Positions 12,152-22,079 of a stretch of DNA of 64,000 nucleotides are shown here, one piece after another. The notes beneath the pieces were generated by a model, which worked only from the letters and a program-made list of their open reading frames with translations, searched no databases and was not told where the DNA came from. Origin of the DNA: Oidiodendron maius Zn. Lineage: Eukaryota > Ascomycota > Leotiomycetes > Myxotrichaceae. The DNA lies in assembly GCA_000827325.1 (NCBI GenBank), contig KN832913.1:1-64000 (forward strand), given 5' to 3'. The translations under genes were made by a program, and so were the position numbers. Numbering within the stretch: the stretch's first letter is position 1; the number at the start of each line of letters is the position of its first letter.

Positions 12152-14643
12152 ATGCCGCATCGCCAGCGACGAAACCGCTCTTCTCTGCCCCTGTCCCACA
12201 ACAGCAGCGATAGCTCAGACGGCGATAGCTGCTTCGATACAGAGGGCGAGCCTAGGGGATCCAGCTCTGGCACCGACGCTACCGACATCGACACGGATGT
12301 AGAGGGAGAGGATAAGATAGATATATCGCGGATCACTCAGGAGGATAAGGACCTACCGCCGGAATACTATCGTAATCTGGAGGAGGAGCCTGAGTCTAAC
12401 GATAAGAATAAAGACTACAAAGAGGGTAGCCTCAGTCTCATCAACGGGATAGAGGAACGGTTTGACCGGTAGGCCCCCATTTCCTTCCATTACTCGCTTC
12501 TCTCGCTTGTTCACCACACTAATCCCACCAACCTATAGGTACTGTCGATACATCAGGAAGGACGCCCACGTAGCAAAGCAAGAACTCACGCCCCATAGAG
12601 TCAAGGCCTTCTTCACATGGTTGCTGAACCAGCGTCACGGGAAGGGCGGGAGGAGAGTGAAGGGACTCAGGTCTGAGGATAGTATAGGGACCTACTACAA
12701 GTACCTCCGGCTAGCCTATAAGAGGGCAACAGGTCGGAAGATATTCAATAGCGAGAGAGGGCCTAACCGTATAGCGCGCCAGGTAAGTCAACTCACCCTC
12801 CTTCTATACCTCTATACCGTACATCGGCTTATTTGCTCGCTATATAGATACTGCAGAAGCTATCGAAAAAGCACGGCCTCTCTAGGCAGAAGCGCAAGAA
12901 GGGGGTTATATACATTGAAGACCTCGCAGTGATCATACAGACCAACCTAACAACGACGAAGAAGAAGTACACGCATAGCCAACACCGCATCCAGCTTGCC
13001 CTCTTTCTCCAGCTGACCAGCTTCTCCAGGAACCGGCCGCAAGCCATCCTTAGCCTCTGCTACCGCCACATCATCGTGACCCTACTCCGGGACCCCAACG
13101 GGAGGCCGCACAATATCCTGATCAAGTTCACATACAAGTTCACAAAGACGTTCCTCGGCACAAAGGATATATACATGGCTGCCTTTCCCTTCCCCTCCCC
13201 TCCCCCTCTCCCTTTATTATTTTAAGGAGCCGTATTCAAGCTAACCTTTCAGGAATACGTTCCCTATTCCCGAGGTTATTTTTGACCCGTCCCTAGTCCT
13301 CAGCCCGCATATTACCCTCCTGGGCCTCCTCCTTGCCAATAAAGCATTCCTCGCCCCTAGACTGACATCCGCATATAGCTTTAGCCAACTAGACATCCGG
13401 CCAGGGTATAACCAGCTACCTTTAGACCTACAGCCAGAGTTAGCTGATATACCTGTCTTCCACAAGTCCTTCTCGACACCTTACAGATGGGAGATCTCGC
13501 CCGATAAGCCGCTCCCATACTCGACGCTCCTGCCGTAGATAGAGAACCTCGGCATCCTGACAGGCCTGAAGCAGATCACCCGCCCGTATAGCCTTCACTA
13601 TGGCGCAGGCAAGGCGTTCAACAATAGCAGTATATAGCCGGTAACCTGTACCTCTTACCCTCTTACTAGCCAAACATACTAATTCTGTCCAAATAGAGGA
13701 TGTAAGCGACGCGCTACAGATAATAATGCTACAGCATACGAAGATAGAGACCTATATCAAGTACTACCTCCCGCGCTGTATGACAGCCGATACCCGAGCT
13801 ATCGTCTGCAGTATAGAGCCACAGCACGATCTCATACAGTCAGCCTGCCGGATGCTACAGTGGATTGATCCTGAACGGCCACAGAAGCTCACGGATAAGC
13901 AAACCCGGTCCGTAAATCAGCACGGTGACGTCCGCAAGCTCGTTAGGCAGCAAGAAGTTCTCAAACAAGCCAGGACAGCCCCGAGCGATCCTGCTTACAA
14001 GAAGCTCAACAGCGAGATCACTAGCAAGAGGCATCGGCAGAGGGAGGCACTCCTGAAGAAGGTTCAAGAGGAGTAGGATGTACAAAACCCGCTCCGCGAG
14101 ATCGAGCAGCATCTCTCGGGAATCAAGTTCGACCAGGACGTGAAGACGAGCTTAGACCTTAGCGACGATATACCCCCTACACAGAGGCGCTTAGTCGATA
14201 CAATCATTACCCTGCCAGGAACCTCGCTAGAGGAGGAGACCCGCCAGCGCAACAAAGCCATCAACGCGGTCGCTGCACACTACCAATTCCAGGAGGGAGG
14301 GCCTGTGACCCGGGGCCGACCGTCAACCAAGCAAGAGTGTCCTACACCTGCCAAGGAGGTTGATCCCCAAGTGGCAGCAGCAGAAGCTGAGAAGCAAGCA
14401 CTGGATGCCGCTATACTATCAGTGTTCAAGGAGAAGCGGCCAACAGTCTGCTTCCTATACTTAGGCGAGAAGCTTATCAAATCCTTTACTAAGCCGGGAG
14501 ACCTGTCGAAGCACTTCAAGCGGAAGCACCTGCAGTTCATTAGTGATAGGGATCGGCTGGAGTGCAAGGTCTGTCAAATGCCTTTGGAGCATATAGCACA
14601 CCTCCGAAACCACACTCTTAGCGTTCATAGAACCGTGTCTTGA
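12152..14643 (+). pseudogene. DUF3435 (FluG-domain) tyrosine recombinase with C2H2 tail, lightly RIP-damaged
   Basis: I reconstruct five exons: 12152-12468, 12539-12782, 12848-13167, 13253-13629 and 13697-14643. Together they give 735 codons. An acidic N-terminus leads into HRVKAFFTWLLNQR and YKRATGRKIF. The recombinase core follows with LTTTKKK, QLALFLQLTSFSRNRPQAIL (the Arg of NRP is the expected first catalytic Arg) and FTYKFTKTFLG, then FDPSLVLSPH and LHYGAGKAFN. After that come LQHTKIETYIKYYLPR (expected His and Tyr), a charged helical region and a C-terminal C2H2 finger pair (CFLYLGEKL...HFKRKH; CKVC...HLRNH). The family is a fungal tyrosine recombinase related to Cryptons and Starship captains. 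Damage: TAG at 13536-13538 and 14074-14076, both at expected Trp positions; intron 3 lacks a GT donor; and the family 'LRYGAGKAF' motif reads LHYGAGKAF, losing the second catalytic Arg. It sits in a GC-rich island beside RIP deserts. Confidence 0.8.
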
Positions 14644-14649
14644 TAGCCA

Positions 14650-15068
14650 GCTAGAAATGTGGCTTCGTTCTCATCGGCATTCGCACCCAGAAGATCGGTA
14701 TAGATGTGGACGGTCAGAGTGAGAATAAATTCGTTCACCGAGGGACATTAGGAAGCTCTAGAAACAGGATTTCTGTTCCTGTAGCGTTCGCTTCATATTG
14801 CTCTTTATCTCTGCCGGAAGGAAAGTCAGATTTGGAGAATCAAAGCGGCAACTTTATAGAATAGGTTCTGTAGGTAGTATAGCAATAACCAGGAGGATAG
14901 TAAAGGTCAGGACCGACAGTGATAGCGGACCAGTCATTTATTGCAGGGAGCACAGAGACTGAACGGCTAAGCGGGTCAAAGGGTATGGGGATGGGTCGCT
15001 TTATATAGAACTCCTATATAGCTTCCTAGAGAGGTGGGACAGTATATGAAATAAACAAACAAACAAAC
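14650..15068. other. Intergenic, no gene seen
   Basis: This is moderately AT-rich sequence downstream of the DUF3435 gene. It ends in a short (caaa)n run at about 15,054-15,068 that leads straight into the 38-bp tandem array. I see no coding frame. Confidence 0.5.
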
Positions 15069-15361
15069 AGGTAAGGGTAACACAATAAAATTACTACAGT
15101 CACCTACAGGTAAGGTTAATATAATAAAATTACCAGGTCACCTACAGGTAAATTTAATACAGTAAAATTACCACCGTCACCTACAGGTAAGGTTAACATA
15201 ATAAAATTACCAGGTCACCTACAGGTAAGGTTAACATAATAAAATTACCAGGTCACCTACAGGTAAGGTTAACATAATAAAATTACCAGGTCACCTACAG
15301 GTAAAATTAATACAATAAAATTACCACGGTCACCTACAGGTAAGGTTAACACAATAAAATT
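15069..15361 (+). repeat. 38-bp minisatellite, about 8 units
   Basis: Units of 38-39 bp begin AGGTAAGGTTAA and end AGGTCACCTAC. Seven complete units and one partial unit are present. Three consecutive units are identical; others differ at a few positions (for example AGGTAAATTTAA or ACCGTCACCTAC). There is no unique spacer between units, so this is a simple tandem array and not a CRISPR-type array. Confidence 0.9.
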
Positions 15362-15369
15362 ATTTAAGG

Positions 15370-15530
15370 GATAGGTTAGGTAAGCCCTACTTGCCTCTAT
15401 AGGACTGATGGATCCGTTGAGCACATAGTGAGTGTCCTGAATGCTCCTGACTGATTGACAGCTGGAGAGCGAGGGTGAAAAATTTGAACGTGGGAATCGC
15501 GTTAACCCTGTATTCTTGTATCAGGAGGGA
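15370..15530 (+). repeat. Dispersed repeat, copy 1 (flanks 38-bp minisatellite)
   Basis: This ~160-bp stretch begins TAGGTTAGGTAAGCCCTACT. It is similar along its length to 19,398-19,555, with shared landmarks AGGTAAGCC.TACTT.CC, AGCTAGAGAGC or AGCTGGAGAGC, and TTAAC.CT.TATTCTT. Both copies are on the same strand and both directly follow a minisatellite. They could be solo-LTR-like remnants or ends of one element. Confidence 0.6.
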
Positions 15531-15970
15531 AATCCAGGAACCCAATTTTGTGTTCTGGAAAGCAGAATCCCATAATGAAACGGGCTAATGGTAATGCTGC
15601 TTCAATCAAGGGTAGACCTGTGGGTATGATACTAATGCAATCCACGACTCACTGATCGACGCCACTTCAAGAAACTTAGAACTGAATTCTAGAAAGCAGA
15701 ATCTAGAAGTCAAATTGACGAATAGTAATAGTGCATTGAGTAGGGATAAACTTCTGGGCAAGCCACGACCTACTGATCGACTCTATATCAAGAAACTTAG
15801 AACTGAATTCTAGGAAACAAAATTCGGAAGAGATACTAGCCAATAGAGATATATAGTTAGAGCAGGAGCAAACTGAAGTGGTGGGCACTAATACAAGCCA
15901 CTCTGTTAGTAATTCAGAAACCAGGAAATAGGACCCAGAAACCGTCCATTGTAAATAGACCAATAATGGT
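15531..15970 (+). repeat. Imperfect ~120-bp direct repeats, three copies
   Basis: The motif CAAGAAACTTAGAACTGAAT followed by TCTAG.AA.CA.AATTC occurs near 15,668 and 15,788, each preceded by CTGATCGAC. A more diverged version starts near 15,535 (TTCTGGAAAGCAGAATCCC). Spacing is about 120 bp. No protein is evident in any frame. Confidence 0.6.
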
Positions 15971-16335
15971 GCTGCGACAGACCGACCCGATACAGTAGTA
16001 CCCTAATACAAAAAGACATAATTGAAACCAGACAGTATAGCAGCCTGTAAACAAGCTTGTAAATAGACCAATAATTACGTTTTATCTCATCAAATCATTC
16101 CAAATCATATAGTCGATTTCAAATCTACAAGCTAGATATTTTTATCGTTATTCAGCCACCAATCAATCAATTTGCCTATACTACCTGCATATCCCCTTCC
16201 AAAGAGCCTACTTCCTAAAGATCTTAAAGAGCGAGTCTTAAAATATAAGCCGTTAGTCCAAGCCTACACGGCCAATAGAGCGGCTGAATTGTATAATTAA
16301 TCGGTTATATTATACATTACATTTTCTATCTTCTG
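15971..16335. other. Intergenic, no gene seen
   Basis: This is AT-biased but not RIP-like sequence upstream of two small divergent open frames. I see no repeat or motif that can be assigned. Confidence 0.45.
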
Positions 16336-16542
16336 TTATATGGCGTGATAGCCCTCATTAAAGAGCGCTTGCCTCTCTTTATCAAGAATTTCTATAACAT
16401 TTTGAAGTCCTATAGCCTGCTTTTCTTTGTTAAAAGTCTCTATTTGTTCTCTAGCTTCGATTTCCCTGCTCTTTTTGTCTTGCCGCATTATTATAGGCAG
16501 ATCTGGCGAGATAAGATAAATAGCGAGATAAGATAAATGCAT
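16336..16542 (-). CDS. Small hypothetical coiled-coil ORF
   Basis: The frame runs from ATG 16542 to a stop at 16336-16338 and encodes 68 residues. The C-terminal two thirds are rich in Lys, Glu and Gln with heptad-like spacing (SREIEAREQIETFNKEKQAI), suggesting a short coiled coil. I do not recognise a family. It lies 64 bp from the divergent small ORF at 16607. It is short and without clear homology, so it may be a decayed gene tail. Confidence 0.25.
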   Translation of the reverse strand: MHLSYLAIYLISPDLPIIMRQDKKSREIEAREQIETFNKEKQAIGLQNVIEILDKERQALFNEGYHAI

Positions 16543-16606
16543 GATGGGTGAAGAAAGTTGGTGAAAAATCCTTTAGCAGTTAGTACATTTGAATTAAGCA
16601 TAGCCA

Positions 16607-16792
16607 ATGAAAGAGTATTCTGAGGCAAAGGGTACACTGCCTGTTCGAGGGCATAGGCAGGTGGAAGGTGACGAGGAAATTAGATCCCTGATTAGGGTTT
16701 TGGATTCGAAGAATGCAATTCAAGAGATCATTCGCCTCCCCAATTCCCTATTTCTCAATCTCAATTATCAGCTCGCTCGCCTGTCTTCATAA
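16607..16792 (+). CDS. Small hypothetical ORF
   Basis: The ATG at 16607 opens a 61-codon frame. It has a charged N-terminal half (VEGDEEIRSLIRVL) and a C-terminus rich in Asn and Leu. No family is recognised. It lies 78 bp upstream of the two-exon orphan gene on the same strand. It could be a 5' exon of that gene, but I see no intron connecting them in frame. Confidence 0.25.
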   Translation: MKEYSEAKGTLPVRGHRQVEGDEEIRSLIRVLDSKNAIQEIIRLPNSLFLNLNYQLARLSS

Positions 16793-16870
16793 AAGCAGGC
16801 ACTGGTTTCCTTTCCGTTACATATCTCGTTCAAAGTCAAGCCTATTGATGCACGATATAGTCCGATATCG

Positions 16871-17942
16871 ATGATGCAAGACGTTTCTGAACACGTCAAC
16901 AGCAAGCTTGCTCAAAGGTTTACACAATTAACTCTTCACGACCAATCTGTCGTTCCACATAATTTCTCTATATATAACCTTAAGGAGGGAGGCCACAGTT
17001 TGATCAAGCCCTCTTCGCCGCTACCTGCTCTCACTGACTCGGAGCGACAGCCAAGCAGGACTTGGCTATCCTCTACTGCTTGCAGTACGGAGCAAAGTTG
17101 TACTACAGACGGCCCTGTATCATCGTACGAGATAAGCTTATTAGACGTTCTATCTCTGTACTTAATGGTTATCAAAGCAAGAACAAAGAAGAGTAGGTTG
17201 AAAATTAAAAAGGACCTGACACCCGAAGAGTTAGGACCAGTTGCCTCTAGTCTTATAACAGACAAGTCCATCCCTTTCTTTCTAAATAATTATAATTACA
17301 TATATAACGTCTGGGTATTCTTTCTATCCGCCAGAGCCAAGGTGCAAAGTGCAGTAGATGCTGTTGTTACAGCATTTAATGTTTTGTATCGTATTATAGA
17401 CGTTAGAGATGCGAGGTTACTTCTCCGGTTTGTATATATACATTTAGCTGAAGCAATCAACTTTCTTGGCAATACTATATCCATAGAGCGACATACAGGT
17501 CACGTCCGGCCCAGTTGTAGGGATAAGAGCGTTTATATTGACGTCTACCTTACCGCTAAAGGAAGGCCCCTAAATGACAAAAAGTCGCAAGACAAGCTGT
17601 CAGGACGTAAACGTATTAGGGTACACTTGCAGCAACTAATGTCTGTATCACCCCTCTTGCTAGCCGTTTATTCAGACAATACAGAATCAATAGTGTAAGT
17701 TCTCCTCTCGACTGGTACAACGAAGCTAATATAGCAATAGTCAGAATACTTCAATAAGTCTGCCTACCTTGGTGAGTCTCGTCACTAAAGTAGGGCAGCT
17801 ATATCCTGATCTTGTTCGCCTCCTAGGTAACCTAGCCCAGGAGGGAGAAAGGGCAATTAGATCTAGCGCCCCACCGAATGTAATACAAGATGCCTTCGCT
17901 CAGAAAGCTACCGAATTACTAATATTGATGAGAGACCAGTAA
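16871..17942 (+). CDS. Orphan two-exon protein, 341 aa
   Basis: Exon 1 is 16871-17694 and exon 2 is 17741-17942. They are joined by a 46-bp intron with donor GTAAGT and acceptor CAATAG. The splice restores an open frame from ESIV into QNTSISLP and ends at TAA 17940-17942, giving 341 residues. The middle is rich in hydroxy amino acids, then a basic helix (ARTKKSRLKIKKDL), then an alpha-helical region (SARAKVQSAVDAVVTAFNVL) and a basic segment before the intron. The C-terminus is helical (LVRLLGNLAQEGERAIRSS). I recognise no domain, signal peptide or membrane helix. The frame is intact and shows no RIP stops, unlike the surroundings. The gene lies between two minisatellites that share a flanking repeat. 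Confidence 0.5.
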
Positions 17943-18374
17943 ACTCGATACTTGACAACTGCTACGTTAGTGAAGGTAATGTCCAACGAGCACAAGCAAA
18001 CGAGGCAGTCGCTGAGGACAGTCGCTGAGGACAGTCGCTGAGGACAGTCGCTGAGGAGTCGCTGACAGACAAGACAGGGACAACCGCTGAGAACAGAGGA
18101 CGTTGGCTGACAGCTGAGGACAAGACAGGGACAGCTGCTGAGGATAGTCGCTGAGAACGGAGGACGGTCGCTAAGGACGGTCGGTCGCTGAGGGACAGCC
18201 GCTGGGACACACTGAGGGCTGGGACACGCTGAGGACTGGGACACACTGAGGACAGGACACACTGAGGATTGGGACACGCTGAGGACGGACACGCTGAGGA
18301 CCGGACACGCTGAGGACCGGACACACTGAGGACTGGACACACTGAGGACATGGGACACGCTGAGGACCGGACAC

Positions 18375-18745
18375 NNNNNNNNNNNNNNNNNNNNNNNNNN
18401 NNNNNNNNNNNNNNNNNNNNNNNNNNNNNNNNNNNNNNNNNNNNNNNNNNNNNNNNNNNNNNNNNNNNNNNNNNNNNNNNNNNNNNNNNNNNNNNNNNNN
18501 NNNNNNNNNNNNNNNNNNNNNNNNNNNNNNNNNNNNNNNNNNNNNNNNNNNNNNNNNNNNNNNNNNNNNNNNNNNNNNNNNNNNNNNNNNNNNNNNNNNN
18601 NNNNNNNNNNNNNNNNNNNNNNNNNNNNNNNNNNNNNNNNNNNNNNNNNNNNNNNNNNNNNNNNNNNNNNNNNNNNNNNNNNNNNNNNNNNNNNNNNNNN
18701 NNNNNNNNNNNNNNNNNNNNNNNNNNNNNNNNNNNNNNNNNNNNN
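18375..18745. other. Assembly gap (371 N)
   Basis: This is a run of 371 unknown bases within the minisatellite. The true array length is therefore unknown, and the gap is probably a collapse or scaffold join in the repeat. Confidence 0.99.
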
Positions 18746-18984
18746 TGAGGACCGGACACACTGAGGACTGGGACACGCTGAGGACCGGACACACTGAGGA
18801 CTGGGACACGCTGAGGACTGGACACACTGAGGACTGGACACACTGAGGACATGGGACACGCTGAGGACCGGACACACTGAGGACTGGGACACGCTGAGGA
18901 CCGGACACACTAAGGACTGGGACACGCTGAGGACTGGACACACTGAGGATTGGGACACGCTGAGGACACGGGATACACTGAGGA

Positions 18985-19132
18985 CAAAGCATACACTGAG
19001 GACTAGGACACACTGAGGACAGCGACTGAGGACAATCGCTGAGGACACACTGAGGAGACATTAAGTCACTGTCCCCAGTCACTGTCCTCAGTCGCTGTCC
19101 TCAGTGTGTCCTAGTCCTCAGTGTATACTTTG
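18985..19132. repeat. 49-bp inverted repeat (hairpin or cruciform potential)
   Basis: The arm 18985-19033 matches the reverse complement of 19084-19132 at 48 of 49 positions, with a 50-bp spacer. The match continues imperfectly outward because both sides are minisatellite. The centre is where the unit orientation flips. It arose either by inversion or by an inverted duplication of the array edge. Confidence 0.85.
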
Positions 19133-19397
19133 TCCTCAGTGTTTCCAGTCCCCAGTGTGTCCTTGTATCCTAGTCCTCAGTGTATGCTTTGTCCTCAGTA
19201 TGTCCGGTCCTCAGCGTGTCCCAGTCCCCAGTGTGTCCTTGTATCCTAGTCCTCAGTGGGTGCTTGTCCTCGGTGGGTGCTTGTCCTCAGTGTATGCTTT
19301 GTCCTCACTATTTCCCAGTCCTCAGGGTGTCCAGTCCTCAGTGTGTCCAGTCCATTAGAGCAAATACAATGGACTAATTAGCTTGGTCTGCTAGTTA

Positions 19398-19555
19398 AGA
19401 GGTAGAATAGGTAAGCCTTACTTACCTTGCAGGACAGAGGGCTGCATTGAGTTGTATGCAGAGTAATAAGAATGTTTCTGACCAAACAAAAGCTAGAGAG
19501 CAAGGAAAAGAAATCTGAAAATGTAGGAATGTTATTAACTCTATATTCTTTTGGC
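19398..19555 (+). repeat. Dispersed repeat, copy 2 (flanks large minisatellite)
   Basis: This is similar to 15,370-15,530 on the same strand, starting TAGAATAGGTAAGCCTTACT and ending near TTATTAACTCTATATTCTTT. It directly follows the large minisatellite, as copy 1 directly follows the 38-bp array. Identity is moderate, with scattered transitions. Confidence 0.6.
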
Positions 19556-19559
19556 CTTT

Positions 19560-20480
19560 AAAATAAGGCCAAAATAGAACCACGAGACCTAGTGGTGGCC
19601 ATCAATATCGTGAGGGTTTTGACGCTCGTTATGTTTCGACCTACTTGGCCAGATACTAAGGCTGCTATCTCTTGAGGAGGATGATCATGGTTCATCTTCT
19701 GATGCCATCATTTTTCAAAGGCAGTAAAGGGGTCTTTCCAGATAGGCATACCATCGTTAGACGGGATTAGGAGGTAAGGTAGAGAGTGTATAGGTTAATG
19801 ATTCTTGTTCCAACTCGAGTCATTTGGAAAAAGGGAATAGTGCCTAAGGTATCAATTAACAGCTAAAGAAATCACATTTAAGCCTAAGGCAACAATATAT
19901 CGTTAATGACTTTATGCCTAAGGATCCTAACACAGGGCGCTAGACAGCATTATAATAAAAAAGTGAAGCTAGTCTAGGAATCCCACTTCTACACAATAGT
20001 AGGAAGAAGTTCTATTCTCTAATCCTTTTACTTATACAAGCAAGCTAATATAGATATTATTATAGCAGGCAACTTGATAGTCCTAGCTCAGCCATATCTT
20101 TCACCCATCCCTAAGCGAAGTTGTTATATTTGAGGCTACATTACCTATTGTATTAAGGAGCGTTTATAATAACGATGATAATTGTAATAGGAAGGGTAAC
20201 GGTAATGATGCTTGTAATAGCGAAGGCAATAATGATTATAGTGGCCAACGTCTCTATCTTCTAGCTAGCTATCATCAGTACCTTAACCCTAGAGGGTATA
20301 GCCAACTTTATAATGAAACCTATCAATTATATAATTCCGTACCTACTTGTCCTTTATAGGGTTAGACCAATAACTTATGCTTTACAGCTTTCACTTCAAG
20401 ATCTTCTAGAAGGAGGTTCTTCAGGGGGGGATATACAGTTTCCTGTGTAGTATTAGATATATACTATTGAAATACATATT
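19560..20480. other. Decayed sequence, possible gene relic on minus strand
   Basis: On the minus strand at about 19,800-19,600 a frame reads LLIPSNDGMPIWKDPFTAFE and continues across a single stop with sensible codons. No family is recognised. The remainder is AT-rich with short microsatellite-like runs (around 20,160-20,240). Confidence 0.35.
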
Positions 20481-20489
20481 ACCTACAAT

Positions 20490-20786
20490 CTCAACCATTG
20501 TTAGCGGCCACGCTAGTCTGTCTATAGACCTATAGGTATAGTACTGGCTATTATTCTTGAGAACCATCGCTATATCAACACTATAGATATCCTATATCTC
20601 ATATACTTTGATAAGCAGAGTCTCTATTCTCCTTCTTAGATTCTTGTTCCAACGCTTTGCAATAATATAGGCTTCTTTTAGCATTGTTGAAGTTGCAATT
20701 TCCATAAATACATGACCAATTGTTAAGGAAGGATATAGGGCAGAGCTTATCTTTCGAAGAGCGGCTTTGGTGAATATAGCATGCAA
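20490..20786 (-). pseudogene. MADS-box-like (SRF-type) relic, copy 1
   Basis: The minus strand encodes RRRIETLLIKVYEI, then a TAG, then DIYSVDIAMVLKNNSQYYTY, RSIDRLAWPLTMVEI. The arrangement (basic helix, 'LLKKAYEL', '.VDVA.VI...GRYYTYRS', 'WPP.M.EI') is that of short fungal MADS-box/SRF-like proteins, which bind DNA as dimers through the basic helix. The frame opens at ATG 20786 and extends upstream of the MADS segment. A relative lies at about 60.3 kb. The in-frame stop between helix and strand shows that it is dead. I am fairly confident of the fold; the precise family name is from memory. Confidence 0.5.
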
Positions 20787-20799
20787 ATAATAGCTTTGA

Positions 20800-21920
20800 C
20801 TATAAGGTAATAATCTTAGAGATAATCAGAGAGTCTTATAGATATAAGGGGGATGACCTTGTCAGCCCTTTATAGAAGGCTATTGTTCATCATGCATCCA
20901 CTATAGGAGGGCATTCATAGAGCAGCCTACTTTAGTAGAAATACCTACAAGTGACCACAAGATACTACTAGGCCAACTATAGTTAGCGTCTAAGTGTTTC
21001 TTATTAGAACCGTAAGTTCAGGGTGGTATCTAGATACAGGGGGCCAAGCTTCAACCTCCAGAACCAGAGCCTAATCTGGTTGTAGCCTGTCTTAATCTTA
21101 AGCCTAAGGCAGCAACAGTTCGACTCGGGACCTGCAGCACATATAGCGGATGACGGAAGAGGCTTGAATTATCAGGAGCCTAAATCTATATTAGACACCT
21201 GCTGCATCCTATTCTAGCAACTTATTTACAGGTAGGGACATATCCCCCACTATCGAAGTCCTGATTGCAGTTATACTTACTCTCTTCAATCCTGATCACG
21301 TGCTCGTTTTCTGACACAGCAATATATATATACTCCCGATATATAAAGAGGCAAAGTTAAGGGAATATACTACAGGTTCAATAATAAAGGAACCGCGACT
21401 ACATAATACAGGGAAGTAAGGCTGAGTCATGTAATGAAAACTAGGACCTGAGAGATATAAACAGAGAAAATTAGTGGTATACTATAGAGAAAAGAGACAC
21501 AAGTAAGAAATACCAATAAGAAATTCTGGTATAGCCAGTAAGAAATACCACTAAACCTACTAAGAATTGTATCTGAAGAGAGAGACGATTCAAAACAGGA
21601 CCAGAAACAATCTTAGGGGTCTGGCTGGAGAAACACCAGTAAGAAACGCCTAGCTTCATATAGGGGGCTGGGACAGTGTATAAGTACTGTAAGGTAAGAA
21701 ATACCAGTGAGAAATGCCTCTAAGAGGTCGGCCCGTGACAGGCCAGCTGTGTCCGGCCCTCGCTACCCTATTCCTGAATCTCGATCCGTCAGCCTCTCTT
21801 AGTATGAGCACTCGTTTTTTGTGGAATCTGTACAGGATGAAGGAGATTATACAAAGTATGCCGAAACTATTTGATTTGAGTTATCTGAGACTGTATTTGG
21901 AATACTAGCCCCGCGTTAAG
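20800..21920. other. Decayed sequence with short CAGTAAGAAATACC repeats
   Basis: No gene is supported. Between about 21,500 and 21,720 the motif AGTAAGAAATACCA or AGTAAGAAACGCC occurs about five times with irregular spacing. A GC-richer patch lies at 21,715-21,800. The open frames in this stretch are short and without recognisable content. Confidence 0.4.
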
Positions 21921-21930
21921 CAATTTCACT

Positions 21931-22067
21931 CTCTGCAGAGTGTTGCTCTCTGCGGAAGCCCTTCTGCAGAGCAAAATGCTCCGCAGAGACATTTGCGCCA
22001 CGGCAGGTGCTCTGCAGAGCCATCCCCTCCGCGGAGAGCCCTCTAAGGCGGGCGCTACTCTGCAGAG
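21931..22067. repeat. Cluster of 10-bp palindromes CTCYGCRGAG
   Basis: Seven exact or near copies of CTCTGCAGAG, CTCCGCGGAG or one-base variants occur within 137 bp, at 21931, 21948, 21962, 21979, 22010, 22027 and 22058. The copies at 21931, 22010, 22027 and 22058 are perfect palindromes. Spacers are 4-21 bp and unrelated to one another. The patch is GC-rich in an AT-rich setting. It could be a nested small inverted-repeat element or a multi-site binding region. Confidence 0.75.
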
Positions 22068-22079
22068 ACTATGACCTCC

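Larger units (their letters stand above)
18006..19350. repeat. GC-rich minisatellite that reverses orientation at about 19,058, with assembly gap
   Basis: Short units of about 13-18 bp built on CTGAGGAC, GGACAC and CACTGAGGAC fill both sides. Left of about 19,050 the units read CACTGAGGAC. Right of about 19,070 they read as the reverse complement, GTCCTCAGTG. A 371-base run of N covers 18375-18745, inside the left arm. Both strands stay open across the array and give Cys/Pro/Val/Ser-rich conceptual proteins. These are by-products of the repeat, not genes. Confidence 0.9.

Noticed and set aside
15069-15361. CRISPR-like regular repeats
   Set aside because: The units are contiguous with no unique spacers, and all other evidence is eukaryotic.
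17900-19082. Long open frames rich in Cys, Pro, Val and Ser across the minisatellite, on both strands
   Set aside because: They are translations of the tandem repeat and cross the run of N; their length reflects the repeat period, not coding constraint.
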